NCBI GenBank assembly: GCA_011389885.1
Contig: JAABTK010000036.1
Coordinates: 1 to 40,000, forward strand
Source of the DNA: Gammaproteobacteria bacterium
GTDB lineage: Bacteria; Pseudomonadota; Gammaproteobacteria; Chromatiales; Chromatiaceae
Direction of reading: 5' to 3'
DNA length: 40,000 nucleotides
The notes below the pieces were generated by a model that was not told the DNA's origin, searched no databases, and saw nothing but the letters and a program-made list of their open reading frames with translations. Shown one piece after another: positions 22,335-30,657 of the stretch (position 1 is its first letter; every line of letters starts with the position of its first letter). Position numbers and translations under genes: made by a program.

Positions 22335-22744
22335 TTCTTGGTGAAGGCCTCGGCGGTGTCGTTGAGTTCCCACATATAGGTGCAATCGAGTTCGGCCAGG
22401 ACTTGCAGCATGCCGTTTTCGCCGCGTTGGATCATCAGCGCCAGCGGCGGGCGGCCTAGGCGCGTATTACGCTGCCGCAGCCAGCGCAGGGCCATTTTGT
22501 CGTTCACCGGGTAGGTGGTTTTCAAGGCCCCGGCGATCTTGAGCACGAACTCGGCACGGCGATCGATCACCGGATCTTCGGGAAACGGCTGATGGGTTCG
22601 GAATTTCTGAAAGTTGCGCCCGCGCACGCTGTCTTCGAGGCCGAGCAGTTCGCGCATTTCGTCCACGCCCAATTGCCAGGAATCGAGGATATGCATGGTG
22701 GCCCGGGTCAGGGTCATACGCGCTTCGGGGGTCAAGTTTTCCAT
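22331..22744 (-). CDS. DUF2384 (MbcA/ParS/Xre antitoxin)-like protein
   Basis: 137 residues. The C-terminal half (ALRWLRQRNTRLGRPPLALM, then RGENGMLQVLAELDC) resembles the MbcA/ParS/Xre antitoxin C-terminal domain, where a W-L near RLG-x-PPL is typical; the N-terminal half is helical with WQLGVDEMRELLGL, which may be an HTH-like region. In toxin-antitoxin pairs a RES-domain toxin gene adjoins; no such gene is present here, so this may be an orphan regulator. It is last in the minus-strand run, 93 bp after the previous gene. The TAA stop overlaps the end of a repeat element. Confidence 0.7.
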   Translation of the reverse strand: MENLTPEARMTLTRATMHILDSWQLGVDEMRELLGLEDSVRGRNFQKFRTHQPFPEDPVIDRRAEFVLKIAGALKTTYPVNDKMALRWLRQRNTRLGRPPLALMIQRGENGMLQVLAELDCTYMWELNDTAEAFTKN

Positions 22745-22837
22745 GTCCGCCTCACTCTAATCGTTGTCATAACCTAGTATTTAGGTAGGACTATACCAGA
22801 AGCCCCCTCGAATGCCACCTTTCGCCGGGCGCGGAAA

Positions 22838-23296
22838 TCAACCGCCGAACAGTTGCCGCCACCAGCGCTTGCGGTTGCGCGGCACGCCTTGATGGGTCTG
22901 CAGGTCGCAGGGCGGGATCTTGCTGAGGATCCAGCCGGGCAACGGCGGGCTGTCGCTATAGCCGCAGGAAACGCCCAGGTTGTTGGGGTCGTAGATCTTG
23001 ACCAGGGTCGGGGTTTGCAGGTCGTCCGCGTAGACGATGCCGCAGTAGTCCTCGGCATGCTCCTCGCGCAGCAAGCGATCGGCCTCGGTGATGAAGCGGC
23101 CCAAGTCGGCCTGGCTGGAGGCCGCCGTGGGCGGGGCCTGGCCGATGGCGTAAATATACCATTCGCCGTCGCCCGCCTGCTGCTGGATACGCTCCCACAG
23201 GGCATCCAGGTGATGCCAGCGCAGGGCCGAGGTGAAGCTGCCGCGCAGCGCGGCGAGGAACCGTTGTTCGGGGGTGTGGGTTGCGGTCATGGTCAT
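22838..23296 (-). CDS. Conserved-looking hypothetical protein, 152 aa
   Basis: Starts MTMTATHTPEQRFLAALRGS; contains GEWYIYAIGQAPP, REEHAEDYCGIVYADD and VKIYDPNNLGVSCG, and ends RWWRQLFGG. I recognise the general pattern as a protein found in other gammaproteobacteria without assigned function. No signal peptide or membrane helix. Its ATG overlaps the TGA stop of mscS by one base (TGATG), so it is probably translationally coupled to the channel gene and may act with it. Confidence 0.75.
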   Translation of the reverse strand: MTMTATHTPEQRFLAALRGSFTSALRWHHLDALWERIQQQAGDGEWYIYAIGQAPPTAASSQADLGRFITEADRLLREEHAEDYCGIVYADDLQTPTLVKIYDPNNLGVSCGYSDSPPLPGWILSKIPPCDLQTHQGVPRNRKRWWRQLFGG

Positions 23297-25077
23297 CAGG
23301 CGGTGGGCGGAAAGATCACCGGCGGCGGCTTGGCCCCGGTCCCGGTGGTTTCGGCCACGATTTTGCGTGCGCTCTCGCGGCCGAGGATGAACGCCTCCTG
23401 CTGCTCGGCCTCGGGCGCGGGGTCAGTGGGCTCGCCGCCGTCTTGGCGCATATACAGGGTTTGGGTCGGGAAGGCGAATTCGACCTTCAGGTGATTGCCT
23501 AACCGCAACACGTCCAACAAAAAGCGGTGCCGCTCACGCAGCTCGGTGGCCCAGTCCGGGGTGTCCCAAAACACATAGACCAGGATCTCCAGCGCCGAGG
23601 CCCCGAATTCGCTGAAGTAGATATGGAAATAGTCTTTGCGCATGTAGGGGTGTTGGCGCACCAGCTCGCGCACCCCTTCGCAGAAGGCATCGATGCGGTC
23701 CGGCGGGGTGTCGTAGGTCAGCGAGACCTTGCAGCTCAGGCGTCGGAAACGCCGTTCGCCGAGGTTATCCACTTCCGCGGTGATGAATTTGGAGTTGGGC
23801 ACGGTGACCACGGAGTTGTAGAAGGTGCGGATCCGGGTGGAGCGGAAGCCGATGCGTTCCACCGTGCCCTCGATGCCGCCCACCTTGATCCAATCGCCCA
23901 CGGTGAAGGTCTGATCCAATAACACGGTGATTGAGCCAAACAGGTTTTGCACCATGTCCTTGGCCGCCAATGCGAAGGCCAGGCCGCCGAGGCCGAGACC
24001 GGCGAGCAGGCTGGAGATATCGACATTGAGGTTGTCGGCCACGAACAAAAAGCCGACTACGGTGACGAAGATCTTCAAGGTGCGCGGGATCAGGGGGGCC
24101 AGGGCGTCGTCGAGCTTATTCTCGGTGGCCGCGGCGCGTTTGCTGAAATAGGCCGACACCAGATCCACCAACCGATAGGCGGCCCAGACCCCGGAGATGC
24201 TGGCCAGCGCCTTCACCGCCACCAGCAGGATCACCATGGCGCCCTCGGGCAGCCCCATTAGGTTGATGCCGAGCAGCCAAATCAGGGCCATCGCCATCAG
24301 CCCCAGCGGCCGCAGCATTTCGTCTGAAATATCCTTAAATTCGATATAGGTGGTGTGATTGCGCCAGCGCCGCACCACGAACCGCAGCAGGAAGGAAACG
24401 ACCTTGTCGAGCACCACGCCGACCAGGATCACCAACAGCAGGCCGATCCAGTGCCAGTTCTCCAACACCAGCGCGGTCTGCTTGAACACCTGCGGCAACT
24501 GCTGGCGAAACCGAATGTGCCAGGGCAGAAAGGCGTCGTCGGTCTCGTCGCCCACCACCCGCTTGGTCTCGGCCAGTTCGTCCAGGATCTTGGGCAGTTT
24601 TTCAATGGTCTCCTGCCCGAACAGCCAGCGGCCGTCTTCCTGCCGCACCAGCTTGACCGCGCCGCTTTGGTATTCCTCGAACACCCAGTAGGCCTTCTCC
24701 GGCGCCTCCGGGATCTCTTCCAGGGTCACGGTGCGGGTTCGATCGAGCACATCAAGCAACATCCAGGCCAGGTCGGAGCCGCGCTCCTTGCGCACGATCG
24801 CGTTCACCCCGCTGAGGTCCAACGCCGCCATCGCGTCCGCGATGCGCTCGTCCTCGCCCTGGGTCTTAATCGCGTTCATCGCCCCGAGGAACGTCGCCAT
24901 CGCGGCCCGCGGCGTCTCCAACGCCTCGGGGATTCTAGGCGCCGGAGCAGCGACCTCGGGGGCCGGCTCCTCTGCGGCCGGCGGGGCCTGGGGCAACAGC
25001 TCCTGGGCCGCCAGCGGCGCGGCCAATAGGCCATACGCCAAGATCAATGCGGTTAGAATTCGGAGCCAGGCCTTCAT
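23296..25077 (-). CDS. MscS-family mechanosensitive channel with N-terminal periplasmic domain
   Basis: 593 residues. Signal peptide (MKAWLRILTALILAYGLLAA), a periplasmic domain to about residue 200, then four or five membrane segments. The pore helix region reads LLAGLGLGGLAFALAAKDMV followed by NLFGSITVLLDQTFTVGDWI, a clear MscS signature, then the beta domain (GGIEGTVERIGFRSTRIRTF) and an alpha/beta C-terminal domain. Larger than E. coli MscS (286) because of the extra N-terminal part. Releases solutes on osmotic downshock at the inner membrane. It follows manC by 19 bp and is coupled to the 152-aa gene; it may be co-transcribed with the polysaccharide operon. Confidence 0.92.
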   Translation of the reverse strand: MKAWLRILTALILAYGLLAAPLAAQELLPQAPPAAEEPAPEVAAPAPRIPEALETPRAAMATFLGAMNAIKTQGEDERIADAMAALDLSGVNAIVRKERGSDLAWMLLDVLDRTRTVTLEEIPEAPEKAYWVFEEYQSGAVKLVRQEDGRWLFGQETIEKLPKILDELAETKRVVGDETDDAFLPWHIRFRQQLPQVFKQTALVLENWHWIGLLLVILVGVVLDKVVSFLLRFVVRRWRNHTTYIEFKDISDEMLRPLGLMAMALIWLLGINLMGLPEGAMVILLVAVKALASISGVWAAYRLVDLVSAYFSKRAAATENKLDDALAPLIPRTLKIFVTVVGFLFVADNLNVDISSLLAGLGLGGLAFALAAKDMVQNLFGSITVLLDQTFTVGDWIKVGGIEGTVERIGFRSTRIRTFYNSVVTVPNSKFITAEVDNLGERRFRRLSCKVSLTYDTPPDRIDAFCEGVRELVRQHPYMRKDYFHIYFSEFGASALEILVYVFWDTPDWATELRERHRFLLDVLRLGNHLKVEFAFPTQTLYMRQDGGEPTDPAPEAEQQEAFILGRESARKIVAETTGTGAKPPPVIFPPTA

Positions 25078-25096
25078 TTTCGACTTGCGCCCCCGC

Positions 25097-26527
25097 TCAG
25101 CCGCGCCCGGCGGCTGAGCGGCCGTAGTTGTCCGAGAAGCGTTGAATATCGTCTTCGCCGAGGTAGCTGCCGGTCTGCACTTCGATGATCTCCAGCGGGA
25201 TCAGGCCCGGATTCTCCAGCCGATGGGTGGCGCCCACCGGGATATAGACGGATTGGTCTTCGGTCAGCAGCAGATCCTCGTCTCCGCGCACGATGCGCGC
25301 CGTGCCCGTCACCACCACCCAATGCTCGGCGCGGTGATGATGCAGTTGCAGCGACAGGCTCTGTTTGGGTTTCACCACGATGCGCTTGACCTTAAAGCGT
25401 GCGCATTCGTCCACCGTCTCATAGGTGCCCCAGGGCCGGTACACGCGGGTATGGCAAAGGTGCTCGCCGCGCGCCGAGGACTTGATTCGCTCCACCACCC
25501 GCTTGACGTCCTGCGTCCGATCCTTGCGGGCCACCAGCACCGCATCGTTGGTCTCCACCACCACCAGGTCGCGCAGCCCCACCGCCGCCAGCAGCCCGCG
25601 CTCGGAGCGCAAGTAGCAGCCCTCCACGTCCTCGTCGATGACGTCGCCTAAGATTACGTTGCCTTTTTCGTCCGGACCGGCCACCTCCCACAGCGCCGAC
25701 CAGGCCCCCACGTCGCTCCAGCCGGCATCCAGCGGGATCACCGCGGCGCGCTCGGTCTTTTCCATCACCGCATAATCCACCGATTCGCTGGGGCAGAGAT
25801 GAAAGGCCTCGATCCCGAGACGCAGAAAATCCCGATCGGTTTCGCGGGCCGCGAAGGATTCGCGCACGGATTGCAGAATTTCACCGGCGTAGCGCCCGAG
25901 CTCGGCGAGATAGTCATCCGCGCGGAACATGAACAGGCCCGAATTCCAGAAATAGTCGCCGCTGGCCACATAGGCCTCCGCGGTGGCCTGGTCCGGCTTT
26001 TCCACGAATTCCGCCACCGGAAAAACGCCGCCCCCGCCGGCCTCATCGGCCTTGCGGATATAGCCATAGCCGGTCTCGGGGCGATCCGGCACGATACCGA
26101 AGGTGACCAAACGCTGCTGCTCGGCGGCCGCCTGCAGGCCCTCCGCCACCGCCTCGCGAAACACCTCCGGGCGCCGAATCACATGATCCGACGGCATCAC
26201 CAGCAGCACCGCATCGGGTGAGCGCTCCATCGCGAACAGCGCCGCCGCGGCAATCGCCGGGGCCGTATTGCGCCCCACGGGTTCCAGCAGGATGGCCGAC
26301 CCCTGCACCCCTTTGGCCCGCAGTTGCTCCGCCACCAGAAACCGATGCTCTTCGTTGCACACCACCAGCGGCTCTAGGCAGGCGGGAATGCCGCCAAGCC
26401 GCTCCAAGGTGGCCTGAAACAGCGACTGTTGTTCCACCAGGGGCAAGAATTGCTTGGGCGTGGCCTGGCGCGACAGCGGCCACAGCCGAGTGCCGGCGCC
26501 GCCCGATAGAATCACCGGTAAAATCAT
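25097..26527 (-). CDS. manC: Mannose-1-phosphate guanylyltransferase / mannose-6-phosphate isomerase
   Basis: 476 residues, bifunctional type (AlgA/ManC/CpsB). N-terminal nucleotidyltransferase: VILSGGAGTRLWPLSR (5-20) with PKQFLPL, VMPSDHVI, and FVEKPD. C-terminal cupin isomerase domain: PWGTYETVD, SLQLHHHRAEHWVVVTGTA (metal-binding His) and IPVGATHRLENPG. Makes GDP-mannose from mannose-6-phosphate via mannose-1-phosphate. Fused isomerases of this class can also act on fructose-6-phosphate. One base separates it from the VpsP-like stop (TAA-A-ATG), tying it to the exopolysaccharide genes. Confidence 0.95.
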   Translation of the reverse strand: MILPVILSGGAGTRLWPLSRQATPKQFLPLVEQQSLFQATLERLGGIPACLEPLVVCNEEHRFLVAEQLRAKGVQGSAILLEPVGRNTAPAIAAAALFAMERSPDAVLLVMPSDHVIRRPEVFREAVAEGLQAAAEQQRLVTFGIVPDRPETGYGYIRKADEAGGGGVFPVAEFVEKPDQATAEAYVASGDYFWNSGLFMFRADDYLAELGRYAGEILQSVRESFAARETDRDFLRLGIEAFHLCPSESVDYAVMEKTERAAVIPLDAGWSDVGAWSALWEVAGPDEKGNVILGDVIDEDVEGCYLRSERGLLAAVGLRDLVVVETNDAVLVARKDRTQDVKRVVERIKSSARGEHLCHTRVYRPWGTYETVDECARFKVKRIVVKPKQSLSLQLHHHRAEHWVVVTGTARIVRGDEDLLLTEDQSVYIPVGATHRLENPGLIPLEIIEVQTGSYLGEDDIQRFSDNYGRSAAGRG

Positions 26528-26528
26528 T

Positions 26529-27209
26529 TTATATCCCCTTCTGCTCGCAATAGGCGTCCACCTGCGCCTCGCCTTCGGCGATCAGGCACAGTTCGTCGAG
26601 TCGCCCCATGGCGACAGCCCGCGTAAATACGTCGTGTCTCGGGCGCGCCAACTGCCTGCCCAGGGCGGCCTTGAAGCGTTGTTTGTTTGGGTCCGACAGC
26701 GCCACCCAGACCTTTAAGCCGATCTCCAGGGCCTCCCGCTCCACCAGGGGCTCCGCCGGCCCCAGCCGCAGGGCCATCGCATAGGCATGCTGGAACTCGG
26801 CGTCCAGCTCACGCGCCTGCAACTTGGTGGCCGCCAAATACATCCAGGGGTAGGGCCAGGCGGGGCGCCGCCGAATGGCCTGGCGCTGCAATGTCAACGC
26901 CCGCTGCCGGCCGGCATCCAGGGCCTCTCGGGACTGGTTCGGGGCCGCGTTCTCCCACAGCTCCAAATTGGCCCCGAACAGGGGCAACTGCGGGTTTTCG
27001 GGCGAAATCGCGGTGGCGATGCGATACAGGCCCTGGGACAGATTCTTCTCCGCGCGATCGAATGCCTCGCCGGCGAAGGTCTCCAACTGACCGCGCAGCA
27101 GCTCTGTCGCAGTGGTGGAAACCACACGCGCCGCCGCGGCGATCATCGCAGCCGTCAGCAGCGCAATCACCAAATAGGCCAGCGTTTGGTTGCGGGCCGG
27201 CTCAGCCAT
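26529..27209 (-). CDS. VpsP-like single-pass protein of the exopolysaccharide operon
   Basis: 226 residues from MAEPARNQTL. One membrane helix at ~10-30 (LAYLVIALLTAAMIAAAARV), then a periplasmic helical part with TPR-like character (RRRPAWPYPWMYLAATKLQ, AYAMALRLGPAEPLVEREAL). Both position after a Wzc-type kinase and the PAWPYPW stretch resemble Vibrio VpsP-type proteins of unknown exact role in polysaccharide production. The alternative start at 27233 adds eight residues; no strong ribosome-binding site distinguishes them. 38 bp after the kinase gene. Confidence 0.7.
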   Translation of the reverse strand: MAEPARNQTLAYLVIALLTAAMIAAAARVVSTTATELLRGQLETFAGEAFDRAEKNLSQGLYRIATAISPENPQLPLFGANLELWENAAPNQSREALDAGRQRALTLQRQAIRRRPAWPYPWMYLAATKLQARELDAEFQHAYAMALRLGPAEPLVEREALEIGLKVWVALSDPNKQRFKAALGRQLARPRHDVFTRAVAMGRLDELCLIAEGEAQVDAYCEQKGI

Positions 27210-27247
27210 GGCGCCGATGCACCCCGCGCCCAAGGCTCGGCCTCGAC

Positions 27248-29539
27248 TCAGGAGCTGTAATAACCGCCATAGTAGCCGCCATAGTAGCTGCCGTAATAGC
27301 CTCCGCGGTATTTGCCGTAACGCTTGCCGCCATAGTAGCTGCTGTTCTTGGCGGTGACCTGATTGATCACCGTGCCGATCATGTGCGCCTTAGCCTGTTT
27401 CAGGCGCTTAATCCCTTCGGTCGCCGCGGGATGAGGGGTGGAGTCCGCGCGCGCCACATAGATCACGCCGCTGGCCTTGGACGCCAGCACCATGGCGTCA
27501 CTCACCGCCAAGGTCGGCGCACTATCGAGGATGATATGCTCAAAGGTCCCGCCCAACTGCCCCAGCGCCTTGGCGAACCGCTGGGAGGATAGCAGCTCCA
27601 GCGGGTTGGGCGGCACGGCCCCCGAGGGCATCAAATAGACCTGCCCCTCTTCCACCCGGTGTACGCATTCCTCTAATGAAGCCGCGCCGGAGACGAACTC
27701 GGACAGACCGTGGGCGTCCTTTTCCATGCCCCAGGCCTTACCCACCGTCGGACGCCGCATATCGGCATCGATCAATAACACCTTGTGCATTTCGCCCAGC
27801 GAATACGCCATGGTCATGGCCACGGTGCTCTTGCCTTCGCCGGGGACCGAGGAGGTCACTACGATCACCTTATAGGGGTCGTCAAGGCCGGACAGCAACA
27901 CCGCGGTGCGGATACTGCGAATAGACTCCGAGAAAAAGGAGTTTCGATAGTCCTTTAAATACTGCAACGGCGACTGCTCTTTGCGCTTGTTCAGCTTCAA
28001 GAAGGGCAGGCTGCCCAGCACCGGCAGCTTGAGACGCTCTTCCAAATCGCGCGCCTCCTTGAAGGTGTTGTCCAGGTACTCCAACAGAAACGCCAGACCA
28101 ACGCCCAGGGCCAACCCGCCGAGGATCCAGGTCAGCACGATCTTCTGCTTGTTCGGGGCAAAGGGGCCGAGGGCCGGAACCGCCGGATCCAGCACCCGCG
28201 CCGGCACCGAGTCGTAGACCTGGGACTCGCGGGTGGTCTTGAGGCGATTGAGGAACATATCGTAGAGCTGGCGGTCCGTATCGACCTCGCGTTGCAGCAT
28301 CCGTTCCTCGTAACTCTTGCGTTCGATCTCCTGACGCTCGCTGACGCTCGTCTTCATGGTGGCGGAAATCGAGTTCTCGCGGCCGACCGCGCTTTGGTAT
28401 TGTTTGCGCACCCCCACCGCGATGGCTTGAACACGGGTGCCGATGCTTTGCTCGATCTGCTCCACCTCCGCGATGGCGGCCTGCATTTTCGGGTGCTTCG
28501 GCCCATAGCGTTGGGAATGATCGCGCAACTGGCGGCGGGCCTCGTCCAGTTCCCCGCGCAGGGCGATAATCTGCGCATTATCCAGCACCGCCGGCAGGGA
28601 CAATTGCTGATCGATGGGCAACTCCTCGATCCCTCGCAATTGCCGGGCCTGGGCCTCTAGGTCGATCCGCTCACGCCGCGCGTCCATCAAATCACTGTTG
28701 AGGGCGGACAATTGCTCCTGGGAGACCATCCCCCCCTCGGCCGCACGCAGGATTTTTTCTTCGTCACGGAACTGCTGCAGGCGCTGCTCCGAGTTGCGCA
28801 CCTTCTCTCGCAGCGATTCCAACCGTTCGGTCAGAAAACTCGTGGCCTTGGAGGTCAAGTCGAGCCGCGCCTGCATTTCGTGCTCGATATAGGCATCCGA
28901 AAGCCCGTTGGCCAATTGCGACGCCAGATGTCGATCCGAAGACACAAAGGAGATCTTCAGCAAGCGGCTGTCTTTGACTGAATCGATACTGAGGCTGCCC
29001 TGCACCCGAGCGATCATCCCGGCGGTGATCTTTTCACCCGACACCAGCGGCGGGGCGGGCTCCGCGGCCGGTTCCTCCGCCTTATCGGCCCGATCCTCAA
29101 GCGCCAAGTCTTCGGGCAATAGGGTGCGAACCCAGTCCTTCCAGTCCAGGCTCAGCATTCCCTCCTTTTTGGGGCGCAGGGCGGGGTTGAATTCCGGCGA
29201 ATTCGCAAGATCAAGCCGCTCGATCACCCGAATCGCAAGACTGCGCGAGCGCAGCACCTCCTGCTGGGTGTTATAGAAACGCATGCGATCGTATTGCATC
29301 AGCACGTCCTCTACCGGCGAGACCTTGCCCATATCCGGATTCACCATAATGGTGGAGGTGGAGCGATACAGCGGCTGCATGGAAGAGACCACGAACCCGC
29401 CCCATAGCGCCGCTAAGAACCCCAGCCCGAAGATGCTCCACTTGTGCCGCCAGAAAATAAGCCAGTATTTTCGCAGATCGATGGGCTCTTCGTCTTCCTG
29501 CTGGTCGAAGGCGAATGCTTGGGGGGTTTTTTCGGCCAT
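27248..29539 (-). CDS. Wzc/VpsO-type tyrosine autokinase and polysaccharide co-polymerase
   Basis: 763 residues from MAEKTPQAFAF. Inner-membrane protein: Wzz domain with TM1 at ~35-55, a long periplasmic coiled-coil (~230-440), TM2 at ~467-487 (LTWILGGLALGVGLAFLLEY). Cytosolic BY-kinase: Walker A PGEGKST (566-572), Walker A' LLIDADMRRP (588-597), Walker B HIILDSAP (668-675). The C-terminal tail has 12 Tyr between 735 and 761, mostly as YYGG repeats, the autophosphorylation cluster. It controls chain length and export with the outer-membrane OPX protein encoded upstream (30052-30624). Separated from that gene by element F and two leader hairpins, unlike the tight spacing elsewhere in the operon. 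Confidence 0.95.
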   Translation of the reverse strand: MAEKTPQAFAFDQQEDEEPIDLRKYWLIFWRHKWSIFGLGFLAALWGGFVVSSMQPLYRSTSTIMVNPDMGKVSPVEDVLMQYDRMRFYNTQQEVLRSRSLAIRVIERLDLANSPEFNPALRPKKEGMLSLDWKDWVRTLLPEDLALEDRADKAEEPAAEPAPPLVSGEKITAGMIARVQGSLSIDSVKDSRLLKISFVSSDRHLASQLANGLSDAYIEHEMQARLDLTSKATSFLTERLESLREKVRNSEQRLQQFRDEEKILRAAEGGMVSQEQLSALNSDLMDARRERIDLEAQARQLRGIEELPIDQQLSLPAVLDNAQIIALRGELDEARRQLRDHSQRYGPKHPKMQAAIAEVEQIEQSIGTRVQAIAVGVRKQYQSAVGRENSISATMKTSVSERQEIERKSYEERMLQREVDTDRQLYDMFLNRLKTTRESQVYDSVPARVLDPAVPALGPFAPNKQKIVLTWILGGLALGVGLAFLLEYLDNTFKEARDLEERLKLPVLGSLPFLKLNKRKEQSPLQYLKDYRNSFFSESIRSIRTAVLLSGLDDPYKVIVVTSSVPGEGKSTVAMTMAYSLGEMHKVLLIDADMRRPTVGKAWGMEKDAHGLSEFVSGAASLEECVHRVEEGQVYLMPSGAVPPNPLELLSSQRFAKALGQLGGTFEHIILDSAPTLAVSDAMVLASKASGVIYVARADSTPHPAATEGIKRLKQAKAHMIGTVINQVTAKNSSYYGGKRYGKYRGGYYGSYYGGYYGGYYSS

Positions 29540-29567
29540 GGGGGTTCCAGAAAGATGTGACAATCAC

Positions 29568-29607
29568 TGCCCCAAAGGGGGCATCGGGCTTCGGGTCGCT
29601 ACCCGAT
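29568..29607 (-). other. Two adjacent hairpins in the leader of the kinase gene
   Basis: On the minus strand, ATCGGG/CCCGAT (29583-29588 with 29602-29607, 6-bp stem) is followed by TGCCCC/GGGGCA (29568-29573 with 29578-29583, 4-nt loop); the second ends 28 nt before the kinase ATG. There is no T tract. They could pause transcription or protect the message downstream of element F. Confidence 0.4.
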
Positions 29608-29611
29608 CAAG

Positions 29612-30055
29612 CTAGTACGCCTGCGCATAAGTAACGGAAAAAACGCCGTTTAGGAACGCTGAGGGCGCAGAGGAATAAGGGTGAAAGGTTTCGGTGGCCG
29701 TTGGCGGTTGCTTGATCACTGATTCAGCCCTCTTCGTTGCACCCAGGGTCTCTTCCGCCGGCGGCGGACAGACAGGGAGTGGGACTCGTTTGAATTCATA
29801 GGCGTACGATCCTCTCCCCCGCAGCCCTCCCCGATCTCCTCCCGCGGGGGATGACCGCCAAGCGGGGCCAGCATCCCCTGCCATTGGGTGGCGGGTGAAA
29901 ATCGCCTGCGGTTCGGCTGTGTTTGCATGGCTCTGGAAAGCGCGTGTTCAGCATTCAACCCAAACCCTCTCTGCGCCCTCTGCGGATCTGCGCGTGCCCT
30001 GCGTTCCCAGAGCGCCTGGGTTGTTTCCATCAAGACTTAGGCACAGCTGCACTAG
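29612..30055. mobile_element. Element F, inside the exopolysaccharide operon
   Basis: 444 bp. Left end 29612-29644 (CTAGTACGCCTGCGCATAAG, then ACGGAAAAAAC); right end 30020-30055 (GTTGTTTCC to GCACTAG) with a 3-nt insertion. CGCAGAG-type arms lie next to both ends (29650-29680; about 29965-30010, inverted). A module GGCCGTTGGCGGTTG followed by GATTCAGCCCTCTTC (29697-29737) recurs in element E. The right end overlaps the stop codon of the OPX gene: TAG at 30052-30054 lies in the terminal CTAG. No coding potential. Confidence 0.85.
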
Positions 30056-30624
30056 AAGAAACTACGTTCAACGGTGATCACATCACCGGGTTTGACATCC
30101 TCGTCGAGGTCCGCCTTACGCGGCTCGGGGTCGGCCTCGCCGTCCACCTTGCCGCGCACCAAATAGACCTTGTCCCGACTGGCCCGCTCGTGGAAGCCGC
30201 CCGCCACTGCGATCGCCTTGCGCACCGTCATGCCAGGCGCATAGGAATAGGGTCCGGGCCGCTGCACATAGCCATTAAGGTAGATCTTACGGTATTCGAC
30301 CACCTTGACCCGAACGTTCGGATCTAGCAGGTAGTCGCCCAGCAGCCCGTCGCGGATCCGGCGTTGCAGTTGCCCCACGGTCATGCCGGCGGCGTTGATT
30401 TCGCCCAAAAAGGGATAATAGAAGGAGCCAAACTCCTCAATGGCCCGTGTTACGCTCAGATCGGGCTCGCCGAAGACCTGAATCTCGATTTGGTCGCCGG
30501 CCCCGAGCTGGTAGTTCTCGATCAGGTCCGAGTAGTCCAACGGCGCCGCCCAGACCGCTGCGGAGGCGAGCAACCAACCGCAAAACAGCGCTAGCAACGA
30601 TAACAGCGGAACTCTCATCCTCAT
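30052..30624 (-). CDS. Outer-membrane polysaccharide export protein (OPX, Wza/VpsN-like)
   Basis: 190 residues. Signal peptide (MRMRVPLLSLLALFCGWLL, cleavage near VWAA), then the poly_export domain (YQLGAGDQIEIQVFGEPDLS, PFLGEINAAGMTVGQLQRRI, LLDPNVRVKVVEYR) and one SLBB domain (KIYLNGYVQRPGPYSYAPGM, VRKAIAVAGGF). Forms the periplasm/outer-membrane exit for exopolysaccharide. It has a cysteine within the signal (FCGW) but no proper lipobox, and is short, lacking a Wza-type C-terminal membrane helix; the upstream barrel protein may provide the outer-membrane passage. AGGGG precedes the chosen ATG at 30624. 33 bp after the barrel gene. Confidence 0.92.
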   Translation of the reverse strand: MRMRVPLLSLLALFCGWLLASAAVWAAPLDYSDLIENYQLGAGDQIEIQVFGEPDLSVTRAIEEFGSFYYPFLGEINAAGMTVGQLQRRIRDGLLGDYLLDPNVRVKVVEYRKIYLNGYVQRPGPYSYAPGMTVRKAIAVAGGFHERASRDKVYLVRGKVDGEADPEPRKADLDEDVKPGDVITVERSFF

Positions 30625-30657
30625 CAAGCCAAGGCCCCTAAAGCCCACCCGCGACGA

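Noticed and set aside
22838-23296. The 152-aa gene as a RES-domain toxin partner of the DUF2384-like gene
   Set aside because: I could not find the Arg-Glu-Ser pattern of RES toxins, and the gene is coupled to mscS rather than to the antitoxin-like gene.
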